A stretch of 27,058 nt of DNA from Verrucomicrobiales bacterium (GTDB lineage Bacteria; Verrucomicrobiota; Verrucomicrobiia; Limisphaerales; UBA1100). The stretch lies in contig PBFV01000084.1 in the NCBI GenBank assembly GCA_002718935.1, forward strand, positions 1-27,058, in the 5' to 3' direction. Positions 7,281-15,572 of this stretch are shown here, one piece after another. The first letter of the stretch is position 1, and each line of letters opens with the position of its first letter. A program made the position numbers and the translations under genes. Below the pieces are notes generated by a model that saw only the letters and a list, made by a program, of their open reading frames with translations, did not search any database and was not told the DNA's origin.

Positions 7281-8462
7281 TTATTTTTTCTCCGGCTTGG
7301 GCTCGGCCTTTTCGTATTTGAAACCCTTTTTGGCCGCTTGTTCGCGGATGAAACCGTTGACCTGCTCGTCAAAGCCGTCGACTTTGCCGGCTTTTTTTAA
7401 TTCGGCCTTTTTAGCGATGATGAACTCGCTGCGTTTCTTGAGCAACGCGTTCAACTCCGCCTGCGCCTTTTTGCGCTCGGCAATTTGTTTGGCGAAATAA
7501 GCCTCCCGCTCCTTCGGTTTCATTTTACGAATTTTTTCAGGAAGCTTTTTCTCGTCCACATCCTTAAGCTCCATCTTCTTGTTCGCCAACAACCCGGTCA
7601 GGTCACCGCCGCCGCTGATTACCTCGGCGATCTCCTCGCCTTCCTTGATGGACTTTGACAAATACTCCGCCCGATCTGCCGCCGCGGTCACCGTGGCGCG
7701 CGCCGCCAGTGCTGTTTTACCCGTGGCAAAGCGCCGCGCCCGCTCATCGCCATACGCACAAACCGTCAGGCCCAGCCGCGCATTGCAGGCGGCGATCTCT
7801 TTGTCAAACGGCGTGGCAATCGCCATCACACCGCCGCTTTGTAAAATGCGGGCAAACTTGCCTTCCGCCTTGCGGGCGATCTCCTGCCAAATCGGCGTGG
7901 TCGACGGCATGTTGCCACATTGGATGGTGTTGATGATGATGTCCTTCTTTACCGCCAGTTCGCAGCTGGTGGGGTACTTCACGTCCTGCTTGTATTTCAT
8001 TTGCGGCGGCGCGTCGCCCACGAGGAAAATCACCTTGAGCACCTTCTTGCTCTTGCTCCAGTCCAGCTTTGTGACCGCCTCATTGAGCGCCTGATTGACC
8101 GACTCCGGCGTGTCACCGCCGCCGGCTGCCTTGAAAGCCATTAGCTTCGCGTAAATGTCATCGATGTCCGCGCTCAACTCGTGAATCTTGGTCACGTACT
8201 CATCGGTCCGGTCACGGTAGGCCACCAGCCCAATGCGAATATCCGGCGTGGGCTTGGCCGAGATCATTTCATTGGCCATGCTCCAAATTTTTTCTTTTGC
8301 GCCGGCAATCAGACCGCCCATCGACCCGGTGGTATCCAGCACAAAACAAACTTCAATTTGCGGCTTCTCGACCTTGGCTTTTTTGAATTTCGGTTTCTTC
8401 GCGTCGTCCGCCCAAGCCAACGGCCCGGCGCACGCCAAGATCAATGTAATCAATTGTTTCAT
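7281..8462 (-). CDS. Exported von Willebrand factor A domain protein with basic coiled-coil tail
   Basis: The start at 8462 gives a signal peptide (MKQLITLILACAGPLAWA) and is supported by an AAGGA ribosome binding site 5 nt upstream. A longer frame to 8504 only adds a polar leader. Residues ~35-215 are a vWA domain. The metal-ion-dependent adhesion site is complete: DTTGS at 43-47, T118 in GGGDTPE, and D150 in FLVGDAPP. Residues ~295-390 are rich in K, E and A and look helical. vWA proteins bind ligands or partner proteins through the MIDAS metal, and this one is predicted to be periplasmic or extracellular. It is last in a five-gene minus-strand run, 66 nt after the phospholipase-like gene, and is followed by a strong terminator. 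The partner is unknown. Confidence 0.86.
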   Translation of the reverse strand: MKQLITLILACAGPLAWADDAKKPKFKKAKVEKPQIEVCFVLDTTGSMGGLIAGAKEKIWSMANEMISAKPTPDIRIGLVAYRDRTDEYVTKIHELSADIDDIYAKLMAFKAAGGGDTPESVNQALNEAVTKLDWSKSKKVLKVIFLVGDAPPQMKYKQDVKYPTSCELAVKKDIIINTIQCGNMPSTTPIWQEIARKAEGKFARILQSGGVMAIATPFDKEIAACNARLGLTVCAYGDERARRFATGKTALAARATVTAAADRAEYLSKSIKEGEEIAEVISGGGDLTGLLANKKMELKDVDEKKLPEKIRKMKPKEREAYFAKQIAERKKAQAELNALLKKRSEFIIAKKAELKKAGKVDGFDEQVNGFIREQAAKKGFKYEKAEPKPEKK

Positions 8463-8467
8463 GGTTT

Positions 8468-8472
8468 TCCTT
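8468..8472 (-). promoter_or_regulatory. Shine-Dalgarno site fixing the vWA gene start
   Basis: Read on the minus strand the site is AAGGA, 5 nt before the ATG at 8462. Most genes in this window lack such a site, so it is informative and supports the shorter start. Confidence 0.6.
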
Positions 8473-8528
8473 CGTTGAGTCCCTGTTTCATTAGACGCCG
8501 CCAAAGCTAAAATGCTCCGTCGCAGCCT

Positions 8529-9584
8529 TTAACGCCGGCGCCATTGCCGGGTCAAGTCATCCCAACTCGGCCGATCCAACCGATCTCCACCGGCTATCTC
8601 CGGTGCCAAGCGCTGCACCTCGGCAAACGTTTTTGCAATCGCTTCGCCCATTTGCCACAACGCGTGGCGGAAATTCGCCTTCTCCGCCAACGCCATCATT
8701 TCGGTGTACTGCAGGCCCTTTGCCCGATCGCTGAGGATCGGATCGCATTGCAGCCCTTTGGCCGTCTTGCGCAACGCCAGTTGCTTGAGGATCCGACCAT
8801 TGCGGACGCGTTGGTAACGGCGGTTAACAGCCATCACTTCCAGCAGCAGCAATTGCAATCCCGGCTCCCAACCGCGATGAAAAGTCTTCGCCAATTGACC
8901 ACGGGCTTTGCCCACGCGCATGTAGTGCGCTTGCAGGGGCTCGATCGGGGCATCGACCATATCGCTCAGGAGCGACGGCCAATCGAGCTTCAAATCCTTG
9001 ATGCCAACCTCGTGAAACGTCACCAAATCCTGAATCGGCCGATTGGCCGGCGTGTATTTGCCATCGAGCAAATGCAGATCCACGCCGGGTGCCACGGATT
9101 TGATTAGGCCGTCGCCTATCACGTGCGTCATCCAGCCCAGCGCATAGGCAAGCTGCCGTTCGCTGGGGCCATGCAATTCCTGCGCATCCTGCAGCACCTC
9201 GGCAAAATATTCGGGCAGCTTTTCCCACGGCACTTCCAGCGGCCTATCCTTGACTGCCCAGCCGAAGGCAATGTGCGCGCGGCCATACAACAGGTCATGG
9301 ATTTGGCGCGGCGTGAATTGCTCCACTCCCATCGATAAAACCCACGGCTTGACTGCACCACCGGTGATCGGACTTTTCGCAAAACGTTGGGCGCCGTAGC
9401 CCACGTGCGTGTCGGTATCCACACAGGTCGCCGCCGGAACCGTGCCGACATCCGCACCGAGATACGCGCCGCAAAGGTAACTGGGCAGATGCCGCGCGGC
9501 CAGATGCGCCAAAGGCACTTCCCGCGCCGCCGCCGCGCGGAGGCCCAGCAGCGCATACATCGAGTGGCCGATGATCCCGCTCAT
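8529..9584 (-). CDS. Zinc-dependent phospholipase C-like protein
   Basis: The 351-residue protein carries the metal-binding pattern of the zinc-dependent phospholipase C / S1-P1 nuclease fold (Pfam Zn_dep_PLPC type): G-H-S at residues 6-8, an early Asp in LGADVGTVP (D45), H104 in GRAHIAFGW, the diagnostic GWMTHVIGD (H154, D158), and FHE (H191, E192). Enzymes of this fold hydrolyse phosphodiester bonds in phospholipids, but many bacterial relatives are uncharacterised, and no substrate can be assigned. No classical signal peptide is visible, though the N-terminus (GHSMYALLGLRAAAA) is moderately hydrophobic. It starts 6 nt after the stop of the esterase-like gene, so the two are probably co-transcribed. 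Confidence 0.72.
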   Translation of the reverse strand: MSGIIGHSMYALLGLRAAAAREVPLAHLAARHLPSYLCGAYLGADVGTVPAATCVDTDTHVGYGAQRFAKSPITGGAVKPWVLSMGVEQFTPRQIHDLLYGRAHIAFGWAVKDRPLEVPWEKLPEYFAEVLQDAQELHGPSERQLAYALGWMTHVIGDGLIKSVAPGVDLHLLDGKYTPANRPIQDLVTFHEVGIKDLKLDWPSLLSDMVDAPIEPLQAHYMRVGKARGQLAKTFHRGWEPGLQLLLLEVMAVNRRYQRVRNGRILKQLALRKTAKGLQCDPILSDRAKGLQYTEMMALAEKANFRHALWQMGEAIAKTFAEVQRLAPEIAGGDRLDRPSWDDLTRQWRRR

Positions 9585-9590
9585 GGGGCG

Positions 9591-10760
9591 TTACTTGAAC
9601 GACACCGCTGAGCCGGGCTTGAGCGCGTGCTTCGGCATCTCAGCCAGCGTCTTGAAAGTGCGCTGCTGTTCGCTGGTCTCGATGGTGTTGCCGGTCTCGT
9701 CGTACACGCCGGTCTTTTTATCGAGCACACCCTTCGGATCCAGCCCGAGGTGCTTCACCATGAAGGGATACATCGCCTGCCGCTTGATGAATTCGTAGCC
9801 GTGCTTCTCCTTCGGGAAATGCGTGTTGGCCACTTTGTCCAGCGCGCCGAAGTATTTGTAAATGCCCTGCGCGTAAGGGTACTCCACTTTGGGGTTGTTC
9901 TTCGTCCAGTCGCCGCCCACGGAGATGAGCTTCATCGGGCGCGGCGCGGCGAGCGCGGCGATCTCGGCGTTGTTCGTCTCCAGCTTGCTCGTCTTGTGAA
10001 TGGGCATGCCGCTCTCGCAATGGCAGCCGCCAAAGAAATGCGCGGAAACCATCACCACCGGCACGCTCACCGCCACGCGATCGTCAATGGCCGTCAGCAA
10101 AAATGTCTGAGTGCCGCCACCTGAACAACCCGTCACGCCGATCCGTTTCTTGTCCACCTCCGGCAACGTCTCCAGAAAATCGACCGCCCGCACGCTGCTC
10201 CAAGTTTGCAACGTGAGTGCCTGCGGATGATTGTGTCGCCAGCCCAAATGCTCCGAGTCTCCATAGCCGATCATGTCGTACGAAAACACCACCGCACCCA
10301 TGCGCGCGAGGGTCGCGCAGCGGTTCTGCTGATCCGGACGCAGCCGGCCGCCACCGTGCGCTTCGTTTTTGCGGGCGTGGCCGTGGGGGCAAAGGATGCC
10401 CGGGCGTTTGCCCTTGAAGCCCAGCGGCCGATACAGGTTGCCATACACAAAGTAACCGGGACGTGCCTCGAATACCGCCGCCTCCACGGTGTAGCCTTTG
10501 TAGGTGCGCTTGTTTTTGATGATGGGATTGAGCGGGGTGCGCTTGGTCAAGGGGCTGAGCTTGGAGCCGGTGAGAATTTGCTGACGCACCGACGAGGCGC
10601 GCGCTTTCCATTCACCAAGATTGCTGTAGGTGGCCGCCATCCGCGCGAGCTGTTTCACGGCGTCGGCCTCGGAATGCCAATGACCGCGGCAAAGCGTGAC
10701 TTTTTCGGCGGCCGGCGCGGCAAACGAAACGAGTATGAGGGAATGGAAAAGGCGTTTCAT
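9591..10760 (-). CDS. Secreted alpha/beta hydrolase, acetylxylan esterase-like
   Basis: The 389-residue protein begins with a signal peptide (MKRLFHSLILVSFAAPAAE). It has a full alpha/beta-hydrolase set: oxyanion region CPHGH (124-128), nucleophile Ser213 in G-C-S-G-G-G, acid Asp284 in SVGGDWT and His320 in EKHGYE. The block RIGVTGCSGGGTQTF with the later AALAAPRPMKLISVGGDW is typical of the acetylxylan-esterase/dienelactone-hydrolase-like family common in PVC bacteria. These enzymes remove acetyl or other acyl groups from plant or algal polysaccharides. A cluster of cysteines and histidines in FFGGCHCESGMP (242-253) may shape the lid. It lies 48 nt after the enolase-superfamily gene and 6 nt before the phospholipase-like gene, consistent with a carbohydrate operon. 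Confidence 0.85.
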   Translation of the reverse strand: MKRLFHSLILVSFAAPAAEKVTLCRGHWHSEADAVKQLARMAATYSNLGEWKARASSVRQQILTGSKLSPLTKRTPLNPIIKNKRTYKGYTVEAAVFEARPGYFVYGNLYRPLGFKGKRPGILCPHGHARKNEAHGGGRLRPDQQNRCATLARMGAVVFSYDMIGYGDSEHLGWRHNHPQALTLQTWSSVRAVDFLETLPEVDKKRIGVTGCSGGGTQTFLLTAIDDRVAVSVPVVMVSAHFFGGCHCESGMPIHKTSKLETNNAEIAALAAPRPMKLISVGGDWTKNNPKVEYPYAQGIYKYFGALDKVANTHFPKEKHGYEFIKRQAMYPFMVKHLGLDPKGVLDKKTGVYDETGNTIETSEQQRTFKTLAEMPKHALKPGSAVSFK

Positions 10761-10776
10761 GGGTTGAGGTTGGCAG

Positions 10777-10813
10777 ATTGACCGCGCGCGCGCAACCCCC
10801 TGAACCGGTCAAT
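10777..10813 (-). other. Inverted repeat in the gap between enolase-superfamily and esterase genes
   Basis: ATTGACCG (10777-10784) and CGGTCAAT (10806-10813) form an 8-bp inverted repeat with a 21-nt spacer containing an alternating CG run. One arm overlaps the stop codon of the upstream gene at 10809. There is no T-tract after it on the minus strand, so it may be an attenuating or mRNA-stabilising hairpin or a regulator site rather than a classic terminator. Confidence 0.35.
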
Positions 10814-11978
10814 CCTGCTCGAAACGGCGCAGTGCATCCATGTCCAGCTCGATGCCCAAGCCGGGCTGATCCGGCACGCGCACTTCGCCGTCGACGATCT
10901 GCAGATCTTCCTGCACGAGATGCTGGCGCAGCTGGGAATCGGTCAGTTCCGCGGGCAGAAATTCGATAAACGGACAATGCGGCGTGACGGCGGCCAAGTG
11001 CGCGGAGGCAGCGATGCCGATACCGGTTTTCCAGCAGTGCGGCACAATGCGCCGACCGCGCTCAGCAGCCATGTCGCACACGCGCAGGGCCTCGGTAATG
11101 CCGCCCACCCGGCCGACATCCGGCTGCGCCACATGCACGCCGCCGCGGTCCAGTAGGTCCGCAAACTCATGTCGTGTGGAGAGCCATTCACCGGCGGCTG
11201 TATCCACCGGCGATTCCGCCGCCAGCCGCGCCATACCTTCGAGGTCATCCACCGGCAACGGCGTTTCAATAAAGTAAATGTCCAGCTCTTCCCAATCGCG
11301 CAGCGTACGCAACGCTGTGTCCGCATCCGGCCAGGCGTATTGCACATCCACCATGAGCGTGAAATCCCCGCCCACTGCCGCGCGACAGGCGGCGACAGTT
11401 TCGGTGACTTTTTCATCCGGTTCATCTAGGCCGCTGTGGTTGTAGGGGCCACTGAGGGTGACCTCCAGTTTGGCGGCGTGAAAGCCCAGCTCTTTTGCCC
11501 GCAAGACCCACTCCACCAGTGAGGCCTTGTATTCCTCATAGCTTTCGCCGTTGGGCTGCAATGAAGCGTACGGTTGAATCGCGGTGCGCGGGCTTTCACC
11601 CATCAATTGATAGCACGGCACTCCGGCGGCTTTGCCGCGGATATCCCACAAGGCCATGTCGATCGCACCCATGGCATGGATGACCGCTCCACGCCGACCG
11701 TTCATGCAGCTGCCCACGTATAGCTTTTCCCACAGCCGCTCGGTGTCCACAGGGTTTTCGCCGATGAGCATCTCCTTGAGGCCTAGCCCCATCGTGTGCG
11801 TGCCGGGCGCCTCGATACAGGCGCGGGCCATCCACGGGTTCACATCGCTCTCGCCAATGCCAGTGATGCCTTCATCGGTGTGCACCAGCACGACAATGTC
11901 GTCCTGCGCCGAGGAGGTGATATCCTGCCGCAAATCCGGCACCAGCAGTACGCGGCATTCAATGTCGGTGATCTTCAT
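10809..11978 (-). CDS. Mandelate racemase/muconate lactonizing enzyme family protein (enolase superfamily)
   Basis: The ATG at 11978 yields 389 residues and overlaps the stop of the upstream FG-GAP gene (ATGA), which makes it preferable to the in-frame start at 11999. Residues 1-~120 are the capping domain and ~130-370 the (beta/alpha)8 barrel. The three metal ligands are visible as D211 (MVDVQ), E238 (FIETPLP) and E264 (AAGEW). The acid/base residues appear as K170 on the second strand and H314 in VPHCWKTG, with D287 as the likely His partner. The second-strand motif reads K-x-E instead of the usual K-x-K. Members dehydrate or racemise sugar acids, so an aldonate or uronate dehydratase role fits the neighbouring esterase. 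The exact substrate cannot be read from the sequence. Confidence 0.87.
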   Translation of the reverse strand: MKITDIECRVLLVPDLRQDITSSAQDDIVVLVHTDEGITGIGESDVNPWMARACIEAPGTHTMGLGLKEMLIGENPVDTERLWEKLYVGSCMNGRRGAVIHAMGAIDMALWDIRGKAAGVPCYQLMGESPRTAIQPYASLQPNGESYEEYKASLVEWVLRAKELGFHAAKLEVTLSGPYNHSGLDEPDEKVTETVAACRAAVGGDFTLMVDVQYAWPDADTALRTLRDWEELDIYFIETPLPVDDLEGMARLAAESPVDTAAGEWLSTRHEFADLLDRGGVHVAQPDVGRVGGITEALRVCDMAAERGRRIVPHCWKTGIGIAASAHLAAVTPHCPFIEFLPAELTDSQLRQHLVQEDLQIVDGEVRVPDQPGLGIELDMDALRRFEQD

Positions 11979-13144
11979 CGGTGCGGGTTTTCGTACCACA
12001 ACACGGCGTTGAAATCACGCTCCTCACAGGTCAGCAAATCGAGGTCACCATCACCGTCCAAATCCACCAACTCTATGCGGTCGTATTTCAGCCCCTTCGG
12101 ACCGCCGATATCGCGCGGCTCCCAACGGTCGCCCACCTGTTTCAAAAAAAACGCCCCGCTCTTCGCGCCATTGGCGGCTTCGCAGGTCACGGCAATCTCC
12201 AGTTTCCCATCCCCATCAAGATCCGCGGCGCGGGCGGCCTTGGCGGTGCCGAATTGTTCCGATGAAAAATTAATCACCTTCTCCGCCCAAGGTTGGCGAC
12301 GATCTTTGCCGGGACTCAGCACATAAATGCGATGGGGCCGAACGGCCGCGTGAATGATGTCGCCCTTGCCAATGGTGATAAACATCACTTCACGCCCCAG
12401 CGCACCAATGTGATGAGCTGCCCATTTCCGGCTTGGATTTTCCTGCATGGCCTTGGCACCGGGATTCTCCAGCCACAAAACCCCGGGCGTGCGGCTCCGC
12501 CGATCTGAAGCAAGCACATCAAGATCACCATCGCCGTCCATGTCATGCCGGATCAGGCTCATAATCCAGCCGGCATGGTACCATGAATGATAGCGCCACC
12601 CATTCATATCGCGCGGATTCTTCGGCGACCGCAACCAGCCAATGGCGGCACCGGCGCCTTTGGAGCCGAGCACGAGGTCAATGCCCTTCTCATCGATGTT
12701 CATTGGCACGGCAAACATCCAAGATTGTTTACCGGCCGTCACCGGCACCGCTTCCGTACGCCACGGCAACACCTCCCGTTGCGGGTCATTGCGCGGCGAC
12801 CAGTGAAAATGAACGGTGCGCGTCCGTCCTTCACTACTGCTGACAATATCCGCATCGCCATCGCCATCCAGATCGGCAAACACCGCATCCTCCGGCGACC
12901 GCACTTTGCCCGCTTCAATCATTGGCCAGCGCGTTTTCACCTTGGCTTTGCCGGGATGCAAATACGCACGAATCCCCCCGCCTTCCTCCCAGCCGGTGGC
13001 AATATCCGGCCGACCATCGCCATCGATATCCGCCAACCGCACCCCGTCTGCCCCGCGGGAAGTGTTGTCGATGACATGCATTTGCCACGGCGCCGCCAGC
13101 GCAGCAGCAGCGCTAAACAAAAGAGCCCAGCAGCGGAAAATCAT
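11975..13144 (-). CDS. Secreted FG-GAP/VCBS repeat protein
   Basis: Starting at 13144 gives a signal peptide (MIFRCWALLFSAAAALAAPW) and 389 residues; the longer frame to 13207 adds a basic leader and is rejected. Five calcium-binding loops of the FG-GAP/integrin-alpha type stand out: DIDGDGRPD (39-47), DLDGDGDAD (91-99), DMDGDGDLD (201-209), DLDGDGKLE (308-316) and DLDGDGDLD (361-369). Spacing between them indicates a beta-propeller of about six or seven blades, some without a calcium loop. Such proteins are extracellular, calcium-stabilised and often bind ligands or glycans. It is the first gene of the minus-strand run and is translationally coupled to the enolase-superfamily enzyme, an odd pairing of an exported and a cytoplasmic protein. 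Confidence 0.85.
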   Translation of the reverse strand: MIFRCWALLFSAAAALAAPWQMHVIDNTSRGADGVRLADIDGDGRPDIATGWEEGGGIRAYLHPGKAKVKTRWPMIEAGKVRSPEDAVFADLDGDGDADIVSSSEGRTRTVHFHWSPRNDPQREVLPWRTEAVPVTAGKQSWMFAVPMNIDEKGIDLVLGSKGAGAAIGWLRSPKNPRDMNGWRYHSWYHAGWIMSLIRHDMDGDGDLDVLASDRRSRTPGVLWLENPGAKAMQENPSRKWAAHHIGALGREVMFITIGKGDIIHAAVRPHRIYVLSPGKDRRQPWAEKVINFSSEQFGTAKAARAADLDGDGKLEIAVTCEAANGAKSGAFFLKQVGDRWEPRDIGGPKGLKYDRIELVDLDGDGDLDLLTCEERDFNAVLWYENPHR

Positions 13145-13332
13145 GGGCCCAGTAAAACACGGCGATTTACGGCTGGCGAACCGGAAAAGCCTTTTTTTGG
13201 CGGGCATTTTTCGGGTTTTAGCGAAAAACAGCCGAAACAGTAAAATATTGTATTCTTAAAAATTAATTTTCTACTTTGAACTGCTTGCGAGAAACGGTCG
13301 CCGTGCTAATTTGTGTGGGTACCCCCAATTAC
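13145..13332. promoter_or_regulatory. Divergent, A+T-rich intergenic region
   Basis: This is the longest gene-free stretch. Its centre (about 13236-13275) is markedly A+T-rich (TAAAATATTGTATTCTTAAA and following), unlike the G+C-rich surroundings, and it separates two divergent secreted-protein genes, so it probably holds both promoters. A weak candidate for the plus strand is TTGCGA (13285-13290), a 16-nt spacer and TGCTAATTT (13304-13312, extended -10 form), with the ATG at 13333. TAAAAT at 13241-13246 is a second possible -10. I could not settle on a minus-strand promoter. Confidence 0.4.
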
Positions 13333-13731
13333 ATGAAAACGATCGTATCTCTCCTGTCGGCCGCCCTCGTATTGGGCGGGTTATTCGTTGCGACCCCGGT
13401 TCAGGCCGAAGACAAAAAACCGGAGGTCAATAAGCCCGCGAAAAAGAAGAATGGCTTTTTTCCTTTTCGCGGCTTGATCAAATCCGTGGATGCCGAGAAA
13501 GGCACCATCTCGCTGAAAGGCGCCAAGGGCAAGCCGGACCGCGTGTTCGCCGTGGGCAAAGAAGCCAAGCTCACGCTCGACGGCAAGGCCACCAAGCTGG
13601 CGGACATCAAAGCCGGAATGTTCGTGGGCGGCCGCGCCAAGCGTGCTGAGGGCCAGTCGGACACGGCGGTGACCATCAACGTGCGCACCAAAAAGCCTGA
13701 GCGCAAAAAGAAGCCAAAGAAAGATTCGTAA
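13333..13731 (+). CDS. Small secreted basic protein of unknown function
   Basis: The ATG at 13333 gives 132 residues with a strong signal peptide (MKTIVSLLSAALVLGGLFVATPVQA, cleavage ~25). The longer frame from 13276 would bury it. The mature part has a lysine-rich linker (KPAKKKNGFF), a ~60-residue beta-rich core (RGLIKSVDAEKGTISLKGAKGKPDRVFAVGKEAK split across strands, then DIKAGMFVGGRAKR) and a lysine-rich tail (KKPERKKKPKKDS). The core resembles small OB-fold-like or DUF5666-like exported domains that PVC genomes carry in many copies, but I do not recognise the family with certainty. It is a stand-alone unit with its own upstream region and its own terminator. Confidence 0.82.
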   Translation: MKTIVSLLSAALVLGGLFVATPVQAEDKKPEVNKPAKKKNGFFPFRGLIKSVDAEKGTISLKGAKGKPDRVFAVGKEAKLTLDGKATKLADIKAGMFVGGRAKRAEGQSDTAVTINVRTKKPERKKKPKKDS

Positions 13732-13752
13732 GCGTCCGTACGACACAACCAG

Positions 13753-13779
13753 GGCAGGCCGAACGGCCTGCCTTTTTTT
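13753..13779 (+). terminator. Rho-independent terminator after the small secreted protein gene
   Basis: A perfect 8-bp stem (GGCAGGCC at 13753-13760 with GGCCTGCC at 13765-13772) and a GAAC loop are followed directly by seven T residues (13773-13779). It lies 21 nt past the stop codon and just before the 3' end of the opposing xerD gene. Confidence 0.92.
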
Positions 13780-13785
13780 GTGGCG

Positions 13786-14706
13786 CTAATTGCGGGGATG
13801 AAATTGGTCGTGCACCTCCCGCAGGCGACTGCCGGCCACGTGTGTGTAAATCTCCGTGGTGCTGATGCTCGCATGGCCAAGGAGTTCCTGAATGACGCGG
13901 AGGTCAGCCCCGTTCTCCAGCAAATGCGTGGCAAAGCTGTGGCGCAACATGTGAGGCGTAAGGTTGCGCTTGATGCCGGCCCGCGCCGCGCGGCCCTTGA
14001 TGCGCGCCCAAAGTGTCGACTGCGCGAAGGCCGTGCCGCGTTGATTGAGAAAAACAGCGGCCGGCGTCCGGGGCTTCACCAGGGCCGGCCGGCCGCTATC
14101 CAGATACGCCGTCAACGCCTCAATGGCCTTGCGGCCGATTGGCACCACGCGTTCCTTGTTTCCCTTGCCGATGACAGTGATGAAACCGTCCTCCAAGTGC
14201 AGCTGCTCAAGCCGCAATGCGCGCAATTCCGCAAGGCGTAATCCACAGGCATAGGCCAACTCAAGAATGGCCGTGGTGCACATTTCGGTGGGCGTGGCGG
14301 TTGGTGGCGGAGTAAGCAGCTTTTCAATATCCGTGTCTACCAACGCTTTCGGCAGGCGCTTCCACCGGCGTGGGAGGGTTAGGTTTTCAGCGATGTCCGC
14401 CGACACGAGGCGCTCGCTGGAGGCATATTTGTAAAAGGCCCGCAGGGCGGCAATCTGCAGGTAAATGGATTCCGGGCTGAGCTGAGTTTTCTCCTCGTGC
14501 GCCTTGCCTTCGGGCTTGCGATTGCGTTCACCGCGAAGGAATTCCGTGAGGTGCTTTCGCTGTACGCTGTCCCAATCGGCGATCCCCTGTCCTTCCGCCC
14601 AACCCACGAAGCGCGCCAACATCGCCGCGTAGGTTTTTTGCGTCTGAGCAGACTGCCCTTTTTCGAGGCGGATGTGTTGCAGGAAATCGTCGACCGCGGC
14701 GTTCAC
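13786..14706 (-). CDS. xerD: Site-specific tyrosine recombinase XerD
   Basis: The 306-residue protein has the two-domain Xer layout: an N-terminal core-binding SAM-like domain (1-~110) and the catalytic domain (~120-306). All catalytic residues are present: R157 (CGLRLAEL), K181 (GKGNKER), H252 and R255 (HMLRH), H278 (LGHAS) and nucleophile Y287 (TTEIYTHV). The C-terminal pattern after the tyrosine ([16 protein letters not shown]) matches XerD better than XerC. XerD with XerC resolves chromosome dimers at dif during division. The start is GTG at 14706, overlapping the purC stop (GTGA), so its translation depends on purC. An integron or phage integrase is unlikely given length and the housekeeping neighbour. 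Confidence 0.9.
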   Translation of the reverse strand: MNAAVDDFLQHIRLEKGQSAQTQKTYAAMLARFVGWAEGQGIADWDSVQRKHLTEFLRGERNRKPEGKAHEEKTQLSPESIYLQIAALRAFYKYASSERLVSADIAENLTLPRRWKRLPKALVDTDIEKLLTPPPTATPTEMCTTAILELAYACGLRLAELRALRLEQLHLEDGFITVIGKGNKERVVPIGRKAIEALTAYLDSGRPALVKPRTPAAVFLNQRGTAFAQSTLWARIKGRAARAGIKRNLTPHMLRHSFATHLLENGADLRVIQELLGHASISTTEIYTHVAGSRLREVHDQFHPRN

Positions 14707-15572
14707 AGCGCCTGGCCGGTGAGCCGCTCATAGGCCTCGAGGTAACGGGCCTGGGAGCGCTCCACCAGATCATCCGGCAGAGCCGGTCCCGGCGGGGTTT
14801 TGTCCCAGTCCAGAGTCTCGAGGTAATCGCGGACGTATTGCTTGTCGAAGGAGAATTGACCACGGCCGGGCTCATACTCATCCAACGGCCAAAAGCGGGA
14901 GCTGTCCGGGGTGAGCACTTCGTCGATGAGGATCAGTTCGCCATCCAATTCGCCGAATTCGAACTTGGTATCGGCAATGATGATGCCGCGTTCGCGGGCA
15001 TAATTGCGGGCCTCGGTGTAAATCTTGAGGCTAAGGTCGCGCACCTTGTCGGCGGTTTCCTGACCGACAATCTCCACAGCCTTCTCGAACGAAATATTCT
15101 CGTCGTGCCCCTCGTCGGCCTTGGTGCTCGGCGTGAAGAGCGGCTCCTCCAGCTCGGCGGATTCCAGCAGGCCCTCGGGCAGCGGGATGTCGCAGACGGT
15201 ACCCTGTTTCAGATACTCCTTCCAGCCACTGCCGGTAATGTAGCCGCGCACGATGCACTCGATGGCGAGTGGCTTGGCCTTTTTCACCACCATGCTGCGC
15301 GGGGCGAGATGCGCCAGATCCTCGGGTAAACCATCCTTGATGCGATGGTTCGGCACCTGATCCTCAAAGCGATCGAACCAAAAATGTGAAATCTGCGTGA
15401 GCACCTCGCCCTTGCGCGGGATGCCGTTGGGCAGCACCACGTCAAAAGCACTGACGCGATCCGAGGCGACAAACAGGTAGCTCTCGCCCATGTCAAACAC
15501 CTCGCGGACCTTGCCGCTTTTCACTTTTTCAAATTGGGGGATTTCCAGTTCAAGCAACTCGTTATCGGGCAT
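14703..15572 (-). CDS. purC: Phosphoribosylaminoimidazole-succinocarboxamide synthase (SAICAR synthetase)
   Basis: PurC ligates aspartate to CAIR using ATP to form SAICAR in purine biosynthesis, in the cytoplasm. The 289-residue protein shows the family hallmarks: SGKVREVFD near the N-terminus, [61 protein letters not shown] and [17 protein letters not shown]. The ATG at 15572 is preferred because the longer frame to 15629 adds a stretch unlike the family. It is of the longer, ~290-300 residue type found outside enterobacteria. The downstream xerD begins within its stop codon. No other pur genes are in the window. Confidence 0.96.
   Translation of the reverse strand: MPDNELLELEIPQFEKVKSGKVREVFDMGESYLFVASDRVSAFDVVLPNGIPRKGEVLTQISHFWFDRFEDQVPNHRIKDGLPEDLAHLAPRSMVVKKAKPLAIECIVRGYITGSGWKEYLKQGTVCDIPLPEGLLESAELEEPLFTPSTKADEGHDENISFEKAVEIVGQETADKVRDLSLKIYTEARNYARERGIIIADTKFEFGELDGELILIDEVLTPDSSRFWPLDEYEPGRGQFSFDKQYVRDYLETLDWDKTPPGPALPDDLVERSQARYLEAYERLTGQAL

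Noticed and set aside
7281..11978. A vWA plus phospholipase-like defence system
   Set aside because: The vWA protein has an export signal, and there is no AAA+ ATPase, nuclease, cyclase or toxin partner nearby. The neighbours suggest carbohydrate metabolism instead.
13786..14706. The tyrosine recombinase as evidence for an integrated mobile element
   Set aside because: Length, C-terminal pattern and coupling to purC fit chromosomal XerD. I saw no att-like direct repeats, tRNA or cargo genes.
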